A DNA stretch of 64,000 bases, taken from contig NZ_JAUOQM010000048.1 of NCBI RefSeq assembly GCF_030547685.1, positions 124,001 through 188,000 of the forward strand. The letters run 5' to 3'. Shown piece after piece: positions 28,638 to 37,065 of the stretch (position 1 is its first letter; every line of letters starts with the position of its first letter). Made by a program: the position numbers and the translations under genes. The notes beneath the pieces were generated by a model. That model made no database searches and was not told the origin of the DNA. It worked only from the letters and a program-made list of their open reading frames with translations. This DNA comes from Gilvimarinus sp. 2_MG-2023 (lineage in GTDB: Bacteria > Pseudomonadota > Gammaproteobacteria > Pseudomonadales > Cellvibrionaceae).

Positions 28638-29225
28638 TTAATGCTCGAGTTTAAATGTCCAGTTACCCGTGATGGGGACGATGGGCGAAATACTGTTTAG
28701 ACCGGCCAGTTCTTGCAATTTAGTAAGCCCTGCGGTCAAAGAAAACTGCTGAGCATTGAGCAGTATGGGGCTGCGAGTGGCTACCAACAATGTGTGGGCG
28801 TCGAGTTTTGTGACAGTCAGCTTGGCCGGTAGTGTTTGGCTTTCCCCGTGCAATGTTAACTGAATGGATAAATCGAGATTCTCGGGCGTGCTTTGCGCTA
28901 AATCATCGATATAGTCCTTGTCTAGCTGGGCGGCGAGCGTTGCTTTAGGGTATTTCTTAGTATTGAATAAAATGTCGCGCAAACGTTGGTTGCGTAAATC
29001 AATTAAGGTATCAACGCTGCTCAAGTCGACCTGAACATTAATTTGACCATCGTCGTTAATATTGGCAGCAAAGCGATTAAACGAATTCGTTTCGGCAATG
29101 GTGTCATTTTTTACTGTGACAAAATGCAGGCTGGATTGTTCTTGCTGCAGTGCCCAGTGGGCCAAGACAGGTGAGCTGGCAAATGCCATCAGGGCAACTG
29201 CAGAGTATTTTTGTACGATATTCAT
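28638..29225 (-). CDS. YceI-family periplasmic protein
   Basis: Predicted secreted lipocalin-like beta-barrel of 195 residues. The signal peptide (KYSAVALMAFASSPVLA) is followed by the YceI pattern: WALQQEQSSLHFVTVKNDTI at the mature N-terminus, then RNQRLRDILFNTKKYPKATL, a near-canonical YceI motif. YceI proteins bind isoprenoid or amphiphilic molecules and respond to stress or alkaline pH in some species; the ligand here is unknown. GGAG precedes the ATG. It lies downstream of the fumC pair on the same strand. Confidence 0.85.
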   Translation of the reverse strand: MNIVQKYSAVALMAFASSPVLAHWALQQEQSSLHFVTVKNDTIAETNSFNRFAANINDDGQINVQVDLSSVDTLIDLRNQRLRDILFNTKKYPKATLAAQLDKDYIDDLAQSTPENLDLSIQLTLHGESQTLPAKLTVTKLDAHTLLVATRSPILLNAQQFSLTAGLTKLQELAGLNSISPIVPITGNWTFKLEH

Positions 29226-29381
29226 GTCGGATCTCCGTCCATAATAGTGTCGATGGACAATACCCTAAATTTATTATGGTTTATGTCAAGTATAAACTCG
29301 ACCGTTTCGGTTCGGTGGCTGCTTTCGTGCTTGTTTATGGATAATCCTCTCGATTCTGATGGGTTGGCGGGCGGCTAAACG

Positions 29382-29831
29382 TTAGTGGGGCAGCGTCTGA
29401 CCTGATAGTTCGTAGTTAAATAACATTTGAATCCAGTCATCCACATCATCAATGGGGGAGAAGGCGACATCAATGAGCGGGGCGATAACAACCTCCGCCG
29501 GCACCGGAGCCAGTAGTGGCTGCAGCCTTTGTTTTACGGTTTCAATTAATTCACCTAAATCTGTGTTGGGCTTATATTTACGCATGGCATAAATCAGTTC
29601 TAAAGCCGTGCGCAAATAGCGCTCAATGGCAAACTTTTGAGTGTGAGGGGCTTGCAGCATGGTGTCGGCCACCTCCAGCGCCGTTGCATAATCCTTAACC
29701 GCCAGGCCCCACTGCTGGGCCTGAAGGTGCTTGCGCGCTTTTGTTTGCAGGCGACAGCCGAGCATTCCATTGCCGATGGATTGTTGCCAGTAAGCTTGTG
29801 TTGAATCATGTGTTGCCGATGATTTGTGCAC
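29382..29831 (-). CDS. OrfX-like small protein of the fumC operon
   Basis: Hypothetical helical protein of 149 residues that starts 13 bases after the fumC stop, so it is almost certainly co-transcribed. In Pseudomonas the iron-regulated operon fagA-fumC-orfX-sodA has a similar small gene in the same place. The sequence suggests TPR-like helices (HLQAQQWGLAVKDYATALEV). It starts with GTG at 29831 with AGGT upstream. The function of OrfX is not established; sodA does not follow here. Confidence 0.75.
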   Translation of the reverse strand: MHKSSATHDSTQAYWQQSIGNGMLGCRLQTKARKHLQAQQWGLAVKDYATALEVADTMLQAPHTQKFAIERYLRTALELIYAMRKYKPNTDLGELIETVKQRLQPLLAPVPAEVVIAPLIDVAFSPIDDVDDWIQMLFNYELSGQTLPH

Positions 29832-29844
29832 CGTTAGTTACCTG

Positions 29845-31212
29845 CTAAGTCAGTTTTTTAGGGTCGAGCAGTTGCTCTAATTCAGATCGGTCGATATCTG
29901 TCATATCGGCGGCCACGTCAATAATGGGGCGACCGCTGGCGTAGGCCGCTTTGGCGATTTCAGCGGCTTTTAAATAACCCACAATGGGGTTGAGTGCAGT
30001 TACCAGAATTGGATTGCGGGCGACCGAGGCGTTTAGATGTTCCTCATTTACTTTAAAGGTCTTTATGGCTTTATCGGCTAGCAGTACAGAGCTATTGCTG
30101 AGCAGCGTAATGCTGCTGATTAAGTTGTGAGCGATCAGGGGCAGGCAGACATTGAGCTCAAAATTGCCCGACTGGCCGCCGAGCGTAATAGCCGTGTCAT
30201 TGCCAATCACTTGATAGCCAGCCATAACGGTGGATTCAGGGATGACCGGATTAACCTTGCCCGGCATTATGGATGAGCCAGGCTGCAGGGCTTCCAATTC
30301 AATTTCGCTGAGGCCGGTGAGGGGGCCAGAATTCATCCAGCGCAAATCATTGGCAATTTTAATCAGGCTCACCGCGCAAGCTTTTAATTGCCCCGATAGG
30401 GCCACGGCCGTGTCTTGGCTGCTGATGTGCGTAAATGGATCGGCTGCCGGGGTAAATTCAAGGCCCGTTGCGCAGTTAAGTTTCTGGCAAAAAACGCCGG
30501 CAAATTCTGCCGGAGCATTTACCCCGGTTCCCACTGCAGTGCCGCCTTGAGCCAGACTTTGTAATTGTGGTTGTAGCGCCTTGATATTATTGAGGTGCAT
30601 CTCAATAAGACCCGCCCAGGCGTTAATGGGTTGGCTCAGGCGCACCGGCATGGCATCCATCAAGTGAGTTCGGCCGGTTTTAATGTAGTGCTCAGTTGTG
30701 GCCGCTTTTTCTTGGCAGACTTGTATCAGATGCGTTAAGGCCGGGAGCAGTTTCTCTGCCACCAGAATTGAGGCGCTCACGTGGATGGCCGTGGGAATGA
30801 CATCATTACTGCTCTGGCTGGCATTTACATCATCATTGGGGCTCACCGACTCGCCAAGCGTGCGGCTGGCAAGGGTGGCAAGCACCTCGTTCATATTCAT
30901 GTTGGTACTGGTGCCTGAGCCGGTTTGAAACACATCTACCGGGAAGTGATTCAGTCGGTCGGGGTCTTGCTCCACTTGCAGGGCGGCATCGCAAATGGCC
31001 TGTGCCGTTGGTGAGGGTAGAGTACCTAACTCTGAATTGGCTTGCGCCGCGGCCGATTTGACCTGTAGCAGGGCTCGAATAAAAGACTCGGGCAATCTCT
31101 GCCCGCTGACTGGGAAATTGTTTATAGCGCGCTGGGTTTGCGCCCCGTAAAGAGCATCCTCGGGGACGGCCAGCTCGCCCATGCTGTCTTTTTCTGTGCG
31201 TGTTTCATTCAT
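29845..31212 (-). CDS. fumC: Class II fumarate hydratase
   Basis: Iron-independent fumarase converting fumarate to malate in the TCA cycle. The superfamily signature GSSIMPGKVNP is exact, together with the TGSGTSTNMNMNEV and SSNDVIPTA blocks. The start is placed at ATG 31212 (MNETRTEKDSMGEL), the conserved N-terminus, with AAGG upstream; the open frame extends further but without family similarity. Class II fumarase replaces iron-sulfur fumarases when iron is scarce or superoxide is high. A Fur-like palindrome lies about 90 bases upstream. Confidence 0.96.
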   Translation of the reverse strand: MNETRTEKDSMGELAVPEDALYGAQTQRAINNFPVSGQRLPESFIRALLQVKSAAAQANSELGTLPSPTAQAICDAALQVEQDPDRLNHFPVDVFQTGSGTSTNMNMNEVLATLASRTLGESVSPNDDVNASQSSNDVIPTAIHVSASILVAEKLLPALTHLIQVCQEKAATTEHYIKTGRTHLMDAMPVRLSQPINAWAGLIEMHLNNIKALQPQLQSLAQGGTAVGTGVNAPAEFAGVFCQKLNCATGLEFTPAADPFTHISSQDTAVALSGQLKACAVSLIKIANDLRWMNSGPLTGLSEIELEALQPGSSIMPGKVNPVIPESTVMAGYQVIGNDTAITLGGQSGNFELNVCLPLIAHNLISSITLLSNSSVLLADKAIKTFKVNEEHLNASVARNPILVTALNPIVGYLKAAEIAKAAYASGRPIIDVAADMTDIDRSELEQLLDPKKLT

Positions 31213-31299
31213 AAAATTGCACCTTAGCGCTAGAGAGTGTGTAGCGATATTGGGTATCTGCTTGCCTATCTTAGGCCTATAATTCAATCCTTGCACAAA

Positions 31300-31314
31300 C
31301 GATAACGGTTATCA
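31300..31314. promoter_or_regulatory. Fur-box-like site upstream of fumC
   Basis: CGATAAC-G-GTTATCA is a 7-1-7 element matching the Fur consensus TGATAAT-N-ATTATCA at 11 of 14 arm positions, with a perfect GATAAC/GTTATC core. It is placed about 90 bases upstream of the fumC ATG. Confidence 0.55.
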
Positions 31315-31392
31315 ATAACATTTAATCGGTATTGCTAATTTTTGCTAACAGGGCCTTAAAAAGATTGCGGAAAGAGGTTGCACACAATACAA

Positions 31393-31407
31393 TGAGAATC
31401 ATTATCG
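31393..31407. promoter_or_regulatory. Fur-box-like site upstream of the PepSY operon
   Basis: TGAGAAT-C-ATTATCG matches the 7-1-7 Fur consensus at 12 of 14 arm positions. It overlaps the likely -10 region of a promoter with -35 TTGCAC at 31378-31383, the classic position for iron repression of the downstream four-gene operon. Confidence 0.7.
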
Positions 31408-31470
31408 AGGGATGCCTAGCTGCACCTCCAGTGAAAATAATGGGTTAATACTTTAGTGTTGGGGGTTAGT

Positions 31471-32064
31471 GTGCGGTTTGGAAGCCTAAGACAATGGCAT
31501 TGGGTGAGTTCGGCCATATGTCTTATAGGGTTGCTTTTATTTGCCATCACGGGCATTACCCTTAATCACGCGCATCAAATACCCGCGCAAAAATCCACCT
31601 TGAGTCTTGAGGCTAGGCTCGATCCCCAACTGCTTACCCGTCTTGAGCTGGAAAACATCGACAGTGGTCCGCTGCCGAAACCTCTACGATTGGAAATTCG
31701 TCGAGCACTCGGTGTTTATATCAACAGCGCTATAGATGCCGAATGGTATGGGGATGAAATCTATGTGCCCTTGCCAAGGCCGGGCGGGGATGCCTGGATG
31801 AGTATCGACATAAACAGTGGTGAGGCGATTTACGAAAAAACCACACGCGGTGTTGTGGCTTATCTCAACGACTTGCATAAGGGGCGCAATACCGGCGTTG
31901 CCTGGAGCTGGTTTATCGATGTATTTGCCATTGCTTGCTTAGTTTTTTCATTTACGGGGCTGTGGTTATTAATACGCTTACAAAAAAGTCGCCCCGGTAC
32001 ATGGCCTATGGTGGCTTTTGGTCTCGTGGCGCCGCTGATTATTATTATTTTATTTGTTCATTAA
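31471..32064 (+). CDS. PepSY-associated transmembrane protein (iron-reductase-type operon, gene 1)
   Basis: Inner-membrane protein of about 197 residues with one transmembrane segment near the N-terminus (SSAICLIGLLLFAITGITL), a periplasmic region and two C-terminal segments. RQWHWVSSAICLIGLLLF and the GITLNHAH motif are characteristic of the PepSY-TM family linked to ferric-siderophore reduction. GTG 31471 is favoured, with a GGGGG ribosome-binding sequence five bases upstream; an in-frame GTG at 31456 lacks one. The Fur-like site is 64-78 bases upstream. Probably part of an electron-transfer unit with the flavoreductase at the end of the operon (inference). Confidence 0.82.
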   Translation: MRFGSLRQWHWVSSAICLIGLLLFAITGITLNHAHQIPAQKSTLSLEARLDPQLLTRLELENIDSGPLPKPLRLEIRRALGVYINSAIDAEWYGDEIYVPLPRPGGDAWMSIDINSGEAIYEKTTRGVVAYLNDLHKGRNTGVAWSWFIDVFAIACLVFSFTGLWLLIRLQKSRPGTWPMVAFGLVAPLIIIILFVH

Positions 32065-32087
32065 ATAACGAAGGATCTGAAAAATCT

Positions 32088-32594
32088 ATGAGCGTATGCA
32101 AACAAATGATGCCGTTGCTGTTGGCCGGCATTGGAGCGCCGCTGGCCGCTGCGCAATTAACTGTAGATGTTGCCATTCCTGAGATGGATGTGGCTGAGTA
32201 CCATCGGCCCTATGTTGCCATTTGGGTGCAAAATATAGACAGCAAAGCGGTTACCAATGGCGCTGTCTGGTACCAGATTGACGCCGACGGTGAGGGAGAA
32301 AAATGGCTTAAAGATATGCGCTTATGGTGGCGTCGCAGTGGCCGCTCTCTCGATATGCCGATCGATGGTGTCACAGGTCCAACTCGCAAGCCAGGGTCTT
32401 ATAACGTTAATCTCGATCATGTTACTGAGAACCTTGAGCCGGGCCAATACCAACTTTATGTTGAAGCCTCGCGGGAAGTCGGTGGGCGGGAGCTGTTGCA
32501 TATCGACTTTGACTGGCCCTTAACAAAAGCACAAACATTAACTGCACAAGGCAAGACCGAGCTAGGCAAACTTTCGGTTACCTTTAACCCTTAA
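32088..32594 (+). CDS. DUF2271 periplasmic protein (operon gene 2)
   Basis: Secreted protein of 168 residues. The signal peptide is MSVCKQMMPLLLAGIGAPLAAA, and the mature domain fits DUF2271, with patterns such as RPYVAIWVQN, WLKDMRLWWRRSGR and DGVTGPTRKPG. ATG 32088 is chosen for AAGGA upstream and the clean signal peptide; the frame stays open further upstream inside the preceding gene. DUF2271, DUF4198 and PepSY genes commonly occur together near iron-acquisition loci; their biochemical role is not known. Confidence 0.82.
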   Translation: MSVCKQMMPLLLAGIGAPLAAAQLTVDVAIPEMDVAEYHRPYVAIWVQNIDSKAVTNGAVWYQIDADGEGEKWLKDMRLWWRRSGRSLDMPIDGVTGPTRKPGSYNVNLDHVTENLEPGQYQLYVEASREVGGRELLHIDFDWPLTKAQTLTAQGKTELGKLSVTFNP

Positions 32595-32612
32595 CAACCA
32601 CAGGAGTGGGTT

Positions 32613-33434
32613 ATGAAATTTAAACAATTTTTAGCACTAGGTTTGGTTTTGGCATTACCGATGGCCGCTGAAGCGCATCGCTTTTGGGTTCTGCCGGCAG
32701 CGACGGTACTGTCTGGTGACGACCCCTGGGTCACCGTTGACGCCGCCGTGTCCAACGATATATTTTACTTCAACCACTATCCTCTGAAAGCGCATTACCT
32801 CAGTGTGGTTAAGCCCGATGGCAGTGAGGGTGAAATGCTGAACTTAGCTGAAGGCAAGCACCGCACGACCTTTGATTTAAATTTAACCGAGCAGGGCACC
32901 TACAAAGTACTAATGAGCTCAAGCGGTTTACAGGCCAGCTGGGAAGACGAGAATGGCGAGCGCAAACGCTGGCCTGGCCGTGGCGAAAAGCCAGCGCCCG
33001 GTGACTTTGAAAAACAAGTGCCGAAAAAAGCCAAAAACTTAAAAGTTGGTTATTCATCTACCAAGCTCGAATCCTTTATTACCGCCGGTAACCCTACCGA
33101 CACCGTATTGGCACTGAGTAATAAAGGGTTGGAAATGCAAGCGTCTGCCCACCCCAATGATTTATTCACCGGTGAACCTGTGAACTTAACCTTCTTAATG
33201 GATGGTAAGGCTGTGCCGGGTGTGGAAGTCGTGATAATTCCGGATGGCGTGCGTTATCGCAATTCTCAGCAAGAAATTAAACTGACCACCGACAAAAATG
33301 GCAAGGTGAGCGTTGAATGGCCACAAGCTGGACGTTATTGGTTAGAAGCTGAATACGAAGACGATCAAGCCCAAGCGCCGGCGACAACCCGCAGCGGTAA
33401 GTATATCGCAACGCTGGAAGTGCTACCGCTGTAA
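32613..33434 (+). CDS. DUF4198 periplasmic protein (operon gene 3)
   Basis: Secreted 273-residue protein. The signal peptide MKFKQFLALGLVLALPMAAEA is followed by AHRFWVLPAATVLSGDDPWVTVD, the hallmark N-terminus of DUF4198 with an N-terminal His after cleavage, which could bind metal. The C-terminal half resembles an Ig-like/carboxypeptidase-regulatory fold (DKNGKVSVEWPQAGRYWLEAEY). Related proteins are annotated as nickel or iron uptake accessory proteins without firm proof. It follows gene 2 by 18 bases and precedes the flavoreductase by 6. Confidence 0.83.
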   Translation: MKFKQFLALGLVLALPMAAEAHRFWVLPAATVLSGDDPWVTVDAAVSNDIFYFNHYPLKAHYLSVVKPDGSEGEMLNLAEGKHRTTFDLNLTEQGTYKVLMSSSGLQASWEDENGERKRWPGRGEKPAPGDFEKQVPKKAKNLKVGYSSTKLESFITAGNPTDTVLALSNKGLEMQASAHPNDLFTGEPVNLTFLMDGKAVPGVEVVIIPDGVRYRNSQQEIKLTTDKNGKVSVEWPQAGRYWLEAEYEDDQAQAPATTRSGKYIATLEVLPL

Positions 33435-33440
33435 TCATTA

Positions 33441-34955
33441 ATGAGTGAACTTGAACGCATAGCGCTGGCACTTGTGCTGGCGCTTGTTTATCTTGCTTTT
33501 AGTGGGTGGTGTTATCGTCGCACGCCGCGCTCTGACCAAAACGTTGCAGCGCAAGCTGATGTGGTCATTGCCTATGCCAGTCAAAGCGGTAGGGCACACC
33601 AGTTGGCTGAAAAAACGCGCGACGCTTTTTCTGTGCCGGTCATGCTTTGTGCGCTCAATCAACTAACGGTAAATGATCTGGGCAAAGCCAAAACCCTATT
33701 AGTTGTGGCGAGCACTTACGGTGAGGGCGAAGCGCCGGACAACGCTATTGCTTTTGCCAGGCGCATTAAATCTTTACCCTCTAACGCGCTGAGCCACCTA
33801 AATTTTGTGGTGTTGGGATTGGGCGATAGCCACTACCAGCAGTACTGCGCGTTTGCCTATCAGCTGCAGCAGTTACTTGTTGATGCTGGGGCTAACCCTA
33901 TCGCTGAAATTCTCACCCTTGATGCGGCGCAGCCGGAGCGAGAGCACGAGGTTATCGCCCAGTGGCAAATCTTTATTGCCACACTAGGTGGCCAGTTTAA
34001 TAGCGCTGAAGCAGAGCAATCTGTACTACCGGCCATACAAACTTTACAGCTTACTCGACAACAGCAACTCAATAGTGGCAGCCCCGGTGCCCCTTTGTAT
34101 TGGTTGCGATTAGAGTCGAGAGATCCGCTGGATTATCAAGCGGGTGATATTGCAGAGGTTTACCCCAGGCAAAGTCCAGACAGGTGTGAACAGGCACGAC
34201 GTCAACTCGCGTTGCCGACGCAAACCATCATTGAACCAGACGAAGCTCCTGTGGATACCATTGCTTGGTTGGCAGAGCGCGAGTGGCGTGATCTTGAGTT
34301 GCCTATAGGTGCTGATCAGGATACCAAGCTTGCCTGGCTACGGGGCCTTAAAACACCTGCGCCGCGCCAGTACACCATTGCGTGTGCGCGAGATTCACAC
34401 GCTTTAGAACTGGTCGTACGGCAGCAGCAAGCGGGAGACAATCTTGGTCTTGCATCTGGCTGGCTTACCCGATATACGACACCGGGCGAAAAAATTCAAT
34501 TGTCTATACGTAACAACAGTGAGTTTCACACGCCGCCCAAGAACTCTCGGTTAATTCTCATTGGTAACGGTTCAGGCATTGCCGGGTTGCGCGCTCATCT
34601 ACAAGAACGAACCGCAACGGGCGGAGAGCCATGCTGGTTGATTTTCGGTGAGAGAGATCCCGTCGCAGACGCGTTGTTTTACGATGAGTTTGAAGCGTTA
34701 CACCGCAAAGGAGTATTACAACGCATCGATCGCGCTTATTCAAAATGCCCCAGTCAGCCGAGGTACGTACAGGATTGCCTACAGCAAAACGTTAATGTTT
34801 TATGCCAATGGATAGAGCAGGGCGCCTACTTGTATGTGTGTGGAAGTCGGCTTGGAATGGCGCAGGCGGTACACGATGAATTGAATCGGTATCTGGGGGA
34901 GAGTTTGTTGCAAACACTTCAGGCTGATGGACGTTATTGTCGCGACGTGTACTAA
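33441..34955 (+). CDS. Membrane-anchored flavodoxin/FAD/NADPH reductase (CysJ-like)
   Basis: Diflavin reductase of 504 residues. An N-terminal transmembrane anchor (LALVLALVYLAFSGW) is followed by a flavodoxin domain (VIAYASQSGRAHQLAEKT, ASTYGEGEAPDNA, VLGLGDSHYQQYC), an FAD-binding domain (PRQYTIACA), and an NADPH domain (LYVCGSRLGMAQAVHDEL) ending in YCRDVY, as in CysJ. The membrane anchor and the Fur-linked operon argue against assimilatory sulfite reduction and for feeding electrons to the PepSY membrane protein to reduce ferric siderophores. This role is inference. It ends the operon. Confidence 0.87.
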   Translation: MSELERIALALVLALVYLAFSGWCYRRTPRSDQNVAAQADVVIAYASQSGRAHQLAEKTRDAFSVPVMLCALNQLTVNDLGKAKTLLVVASTYGEGEAPDNAIAFARRIKSLPSNALSHLNFVVLGLGDSHYQQYCAFAYQLQQLLVDAGANPIAEILTLDAAQPEREHEVIAQWQIFIATLGGQFNSAEAEQSVLPAIQTLQLTRQQQLNSGSPGAPLYWLRLESRDPLDYQAGDIAEVYPRQSPDRCEQARRQLALPTQTIIEPDEAPVDTIAWLAEREWRDLELPIGADQDTKLAWLRGLKTPAPRQYTIACARDSHALELVVRQQQAGDNLGLASGWLTRYTTPGEKIQLSIRNNSEFHTPPKNSRLILIGNGSGIAGLRAHLQERTATGGEPCWLIFGERDPVADALFYDEFEALHRKGVLQRIDRAYSKCPSQPRYVQDCLQQNVNVLCQWIEQGAYLYVCGSRLGMAQAVHDELNRYLGESLLQTLQADGRYCRDVY

Positions 34956-35009
34956 ACCACCGGTCCGTTGTGTTTATTTATCTTTTCATTATCATTGTCG
35001 GGCTCTGAT

Positions 35010-37013
35010 TTAGGGCGACGTATTTTGAATGCGTCCGGCGGTTAAATCTAACATTACGCGATTATCTGGTTCGGCATCCATAAAACCCATCAGAAGCTGC
35101 AGCACACCGGAGATAAACTGTTGAGTCACCGGCAAGGTAACTGGCTTGTCTTCGTTTTGCACTTGATAAGCACTAACGCCTTGATATAACTGTGCAAGAG
35201 CCTTGTAAGCACTTAATCGGTTCGAGCCAATATCCTCCTGCGCCAAATCCCCACCGTTGCGCAGCATATAGAGGTCAACAAGTAGATCAAAGCCTGTAAC
35301 ATCGTTGGATAAACCATCCATTTCGGTTTTTGTTAATTCCGTAAGATATTGGTCAGTTGCCTGCCTCCAGCTGTCTTTATTTTTAAGAGTCGCTAGGTCG
35401 GTGACTATATCTTGCGTTTTTTCGGTTGTATCTAATTGTGCCAGTATGGCTAAATCATGCAGTGTGCTTTGCGTTAAAATATCAACCAGAGTCGAAGGCC
35501 ATTCGTTCGGAATAAAGCGTTCTCTAACCAGTTCTCGCAGATGTTTTTTTGTGAAATCATTGTAATTTTCGGCATTGAGTACGTCGATATTCCAAGCATT
35601 TTCCGGGCTGTTGTTAAGCAAATATTGATGTTCCCGCTGATAGTGGGGGAATAATTCGTTGAATCTGGGTACCTGTTGTAATCGGATTGTATCAACTTGC
35701 ACTCGGTTCTTAGGCAGAAGAGACACTACTTTATAAGCCGGCGGGTAAGCGGCAAGGCTGGGCGCTTGAATGTTAAACAGCGTTTTTCCATCCTGACTGC
35801 GATATACCCCAGTATCGTTCATATGCATATGGCCAGAAATATGGAAATGTAAACCAGTTTTGAGTATTCGCTCACTAGTGGCCAGTTTGGGCAGGCGCTT
35901 TAGCTGAAAGGCATCACGGCCCAATATGGATTTTATGCTGTCACCTTGCTCGTCATAAAAATCCACCATCGGAAAATGACTAAACGAAATCAGTCTTTTA
36001 CCTTGTAATTGTGCTTGTATCACTACCTGCTCAATCCATTGCAGCAGGTATTCTTTATTTTGAGCAATAGCGTTGTAACCGGCATTGCCGGAGCCGGAGA
36101 ATCCGGTCTTTAGTCCGTTTTGATTTGTTTTTGGCAGGTAGACATTGGCGTCTATGGCCAGCAACCAGAGCCCTTCGGTGGGTTCGACCAGATAGCTTGT
36201 ATCAGGCATGTCGATGCACAAATCGGGTTGTGACGCTGATGTTTTGGCACAAACACTTGAGTGGCGTTTGGCTAAGGAACCCGCTACGACGGCGGCCTCG
36301 AATTGATAGTTATCCGGTGTGTAGGCGGTAAAAGGCGTTGCCCAGTAAAGATAGCTTTTTTGTGGAAAGAAGCCATTATTTCTCATCGTATGAGTGACAC
36401 CCTGATAGCCTAAATGACGGATCTTTTCGCTGCAGATCAGTGAGTCAGTTTGTCGTCCGCTTTTATCTTGACAGCTTTTGGTGCCAGGGCTTTGAATGGA
36501 TATCTCGCTTCCATCTGTGTTGAGAAAATCGGATTTTCCGCCCGGCGTGTCATCAGGTCGAACCGGATCATGATTGCCGGGAGTGGCAAAGAACATAACG
36601 TTATGACGATCGCGGTATTCATCGAGTATGGTTGCAAGTTTATTCAAATGCACGGGCTGGCCATCATCACTAAAGTCGCCAGGTAGGCCAATATAGCGAA
36701 TGCCCGATTTGACAGCGTGATCCAATGCGGCCAAAAGGGCGAAGTAATTTTCATTAAAAAGTCGGGTGGAGTGTAGTTGTGCAGCCATGGAGCGAATGCT
36801 CGCATGTTTATGGCCGTCGTCGTTACTGATGCCTGCGAAACCCTCGTCTCTGAAATCAGCGTAAATATCATGAAAATGAATATCTGGCATAAACGCTACT
36901 TGCACGGGTCTCTGCTGGTCTGTGTTGGCCATTGCAGTTGTTTCTGCTGTTGCAGTTATTGTGAAGAGTGCAATTAATAAGCCAGCAACTAAAGTCGGAA
37001 GAGAGTTTTTCAT
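35010..37013 (-). CDS. Secreted calcineurin-like metallophosphoesterase
   Basis: Exported phosphoesterase of about 667 residues. The signal peptide is MKNSLPTLVAGLLIALFTIT with cleavage near TAETTA. All metallophosphatase motifs are present: PDIHFHD, GLPGDFSDDG, GNHDP, SHFPMVD and SGHMHMND, within about residues 45-410. A long C-terminal region has no recognised domain. The start is uncertain: an in-frame GTG at 37040 is possible and neither has a well-spaced ribosome-binding site. It lies 52 bases downstream of the FecIR-linked TonB receptor on the same strand, suggesting that it acts on the ligand that this receptor imports. Confidence 0.85.
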   Translation of the reverse strand: MKNSLPTLVAGLLIALFTITATAETTAMANTDQQRPVQVAFMPDIHFHDIYADFRDEGFAGISNDDGHKHASIRSMAAQLHSTRLFNENYFALLAALDHAVKSGIRYIGLPGDFSDDGQPVHLNKLATILDEYRDRHNVMFFATPGNHDPVRPDDTPGGKSDFLNTDGSEISIQSPGTKSCQDKSGRQTDSLICSEKIRHLGYQGVTHTMRNNGFFPQKSYLYWATPFTAYTPDNYQFEAAVVAGSLAKRHSSVCAKTSASQPDLCIDMPDTSYLVEPTEGLWLLAIDANVYLPKTNQNGLKTGFSGSGNAGYNAIAQNKEYLLQWIEQVVIQAQLQGKRLISFSHFPMVDFYDEQGDSIKSILGRDAFQLKRLPKLATSERILKTGLHFHISGHMHMNDTGVYRSQDGKTLFNIQAPSLAAYPPAYKVVSLLPKNRVQVDTIRLQQVPRFNELFPHYQREHQYLLNNSPENAWNIDVLNAENYNDFTKKHLRELVRERFIPNEWPSTLVDILTQSTLHDLAILAQLDTTEKTQDIVTDLATLKNKDSWRQATDQYLTELTKTEMDGLSNDVTGFDLLVDLYMLRNGGDLAQEDIGSNRLSAYKALAQLYQGVSAYQVQNEDKPVTLPVTQQFISGVLQLLMGFMDAEPDNRVMLDLTAGRIQNTSP

Positions 37014-37065
37014 AAGGTAGGTCTTGGAAGAAAAAAGCACGTCCTTGTGCCAAGAGATGCCATGC

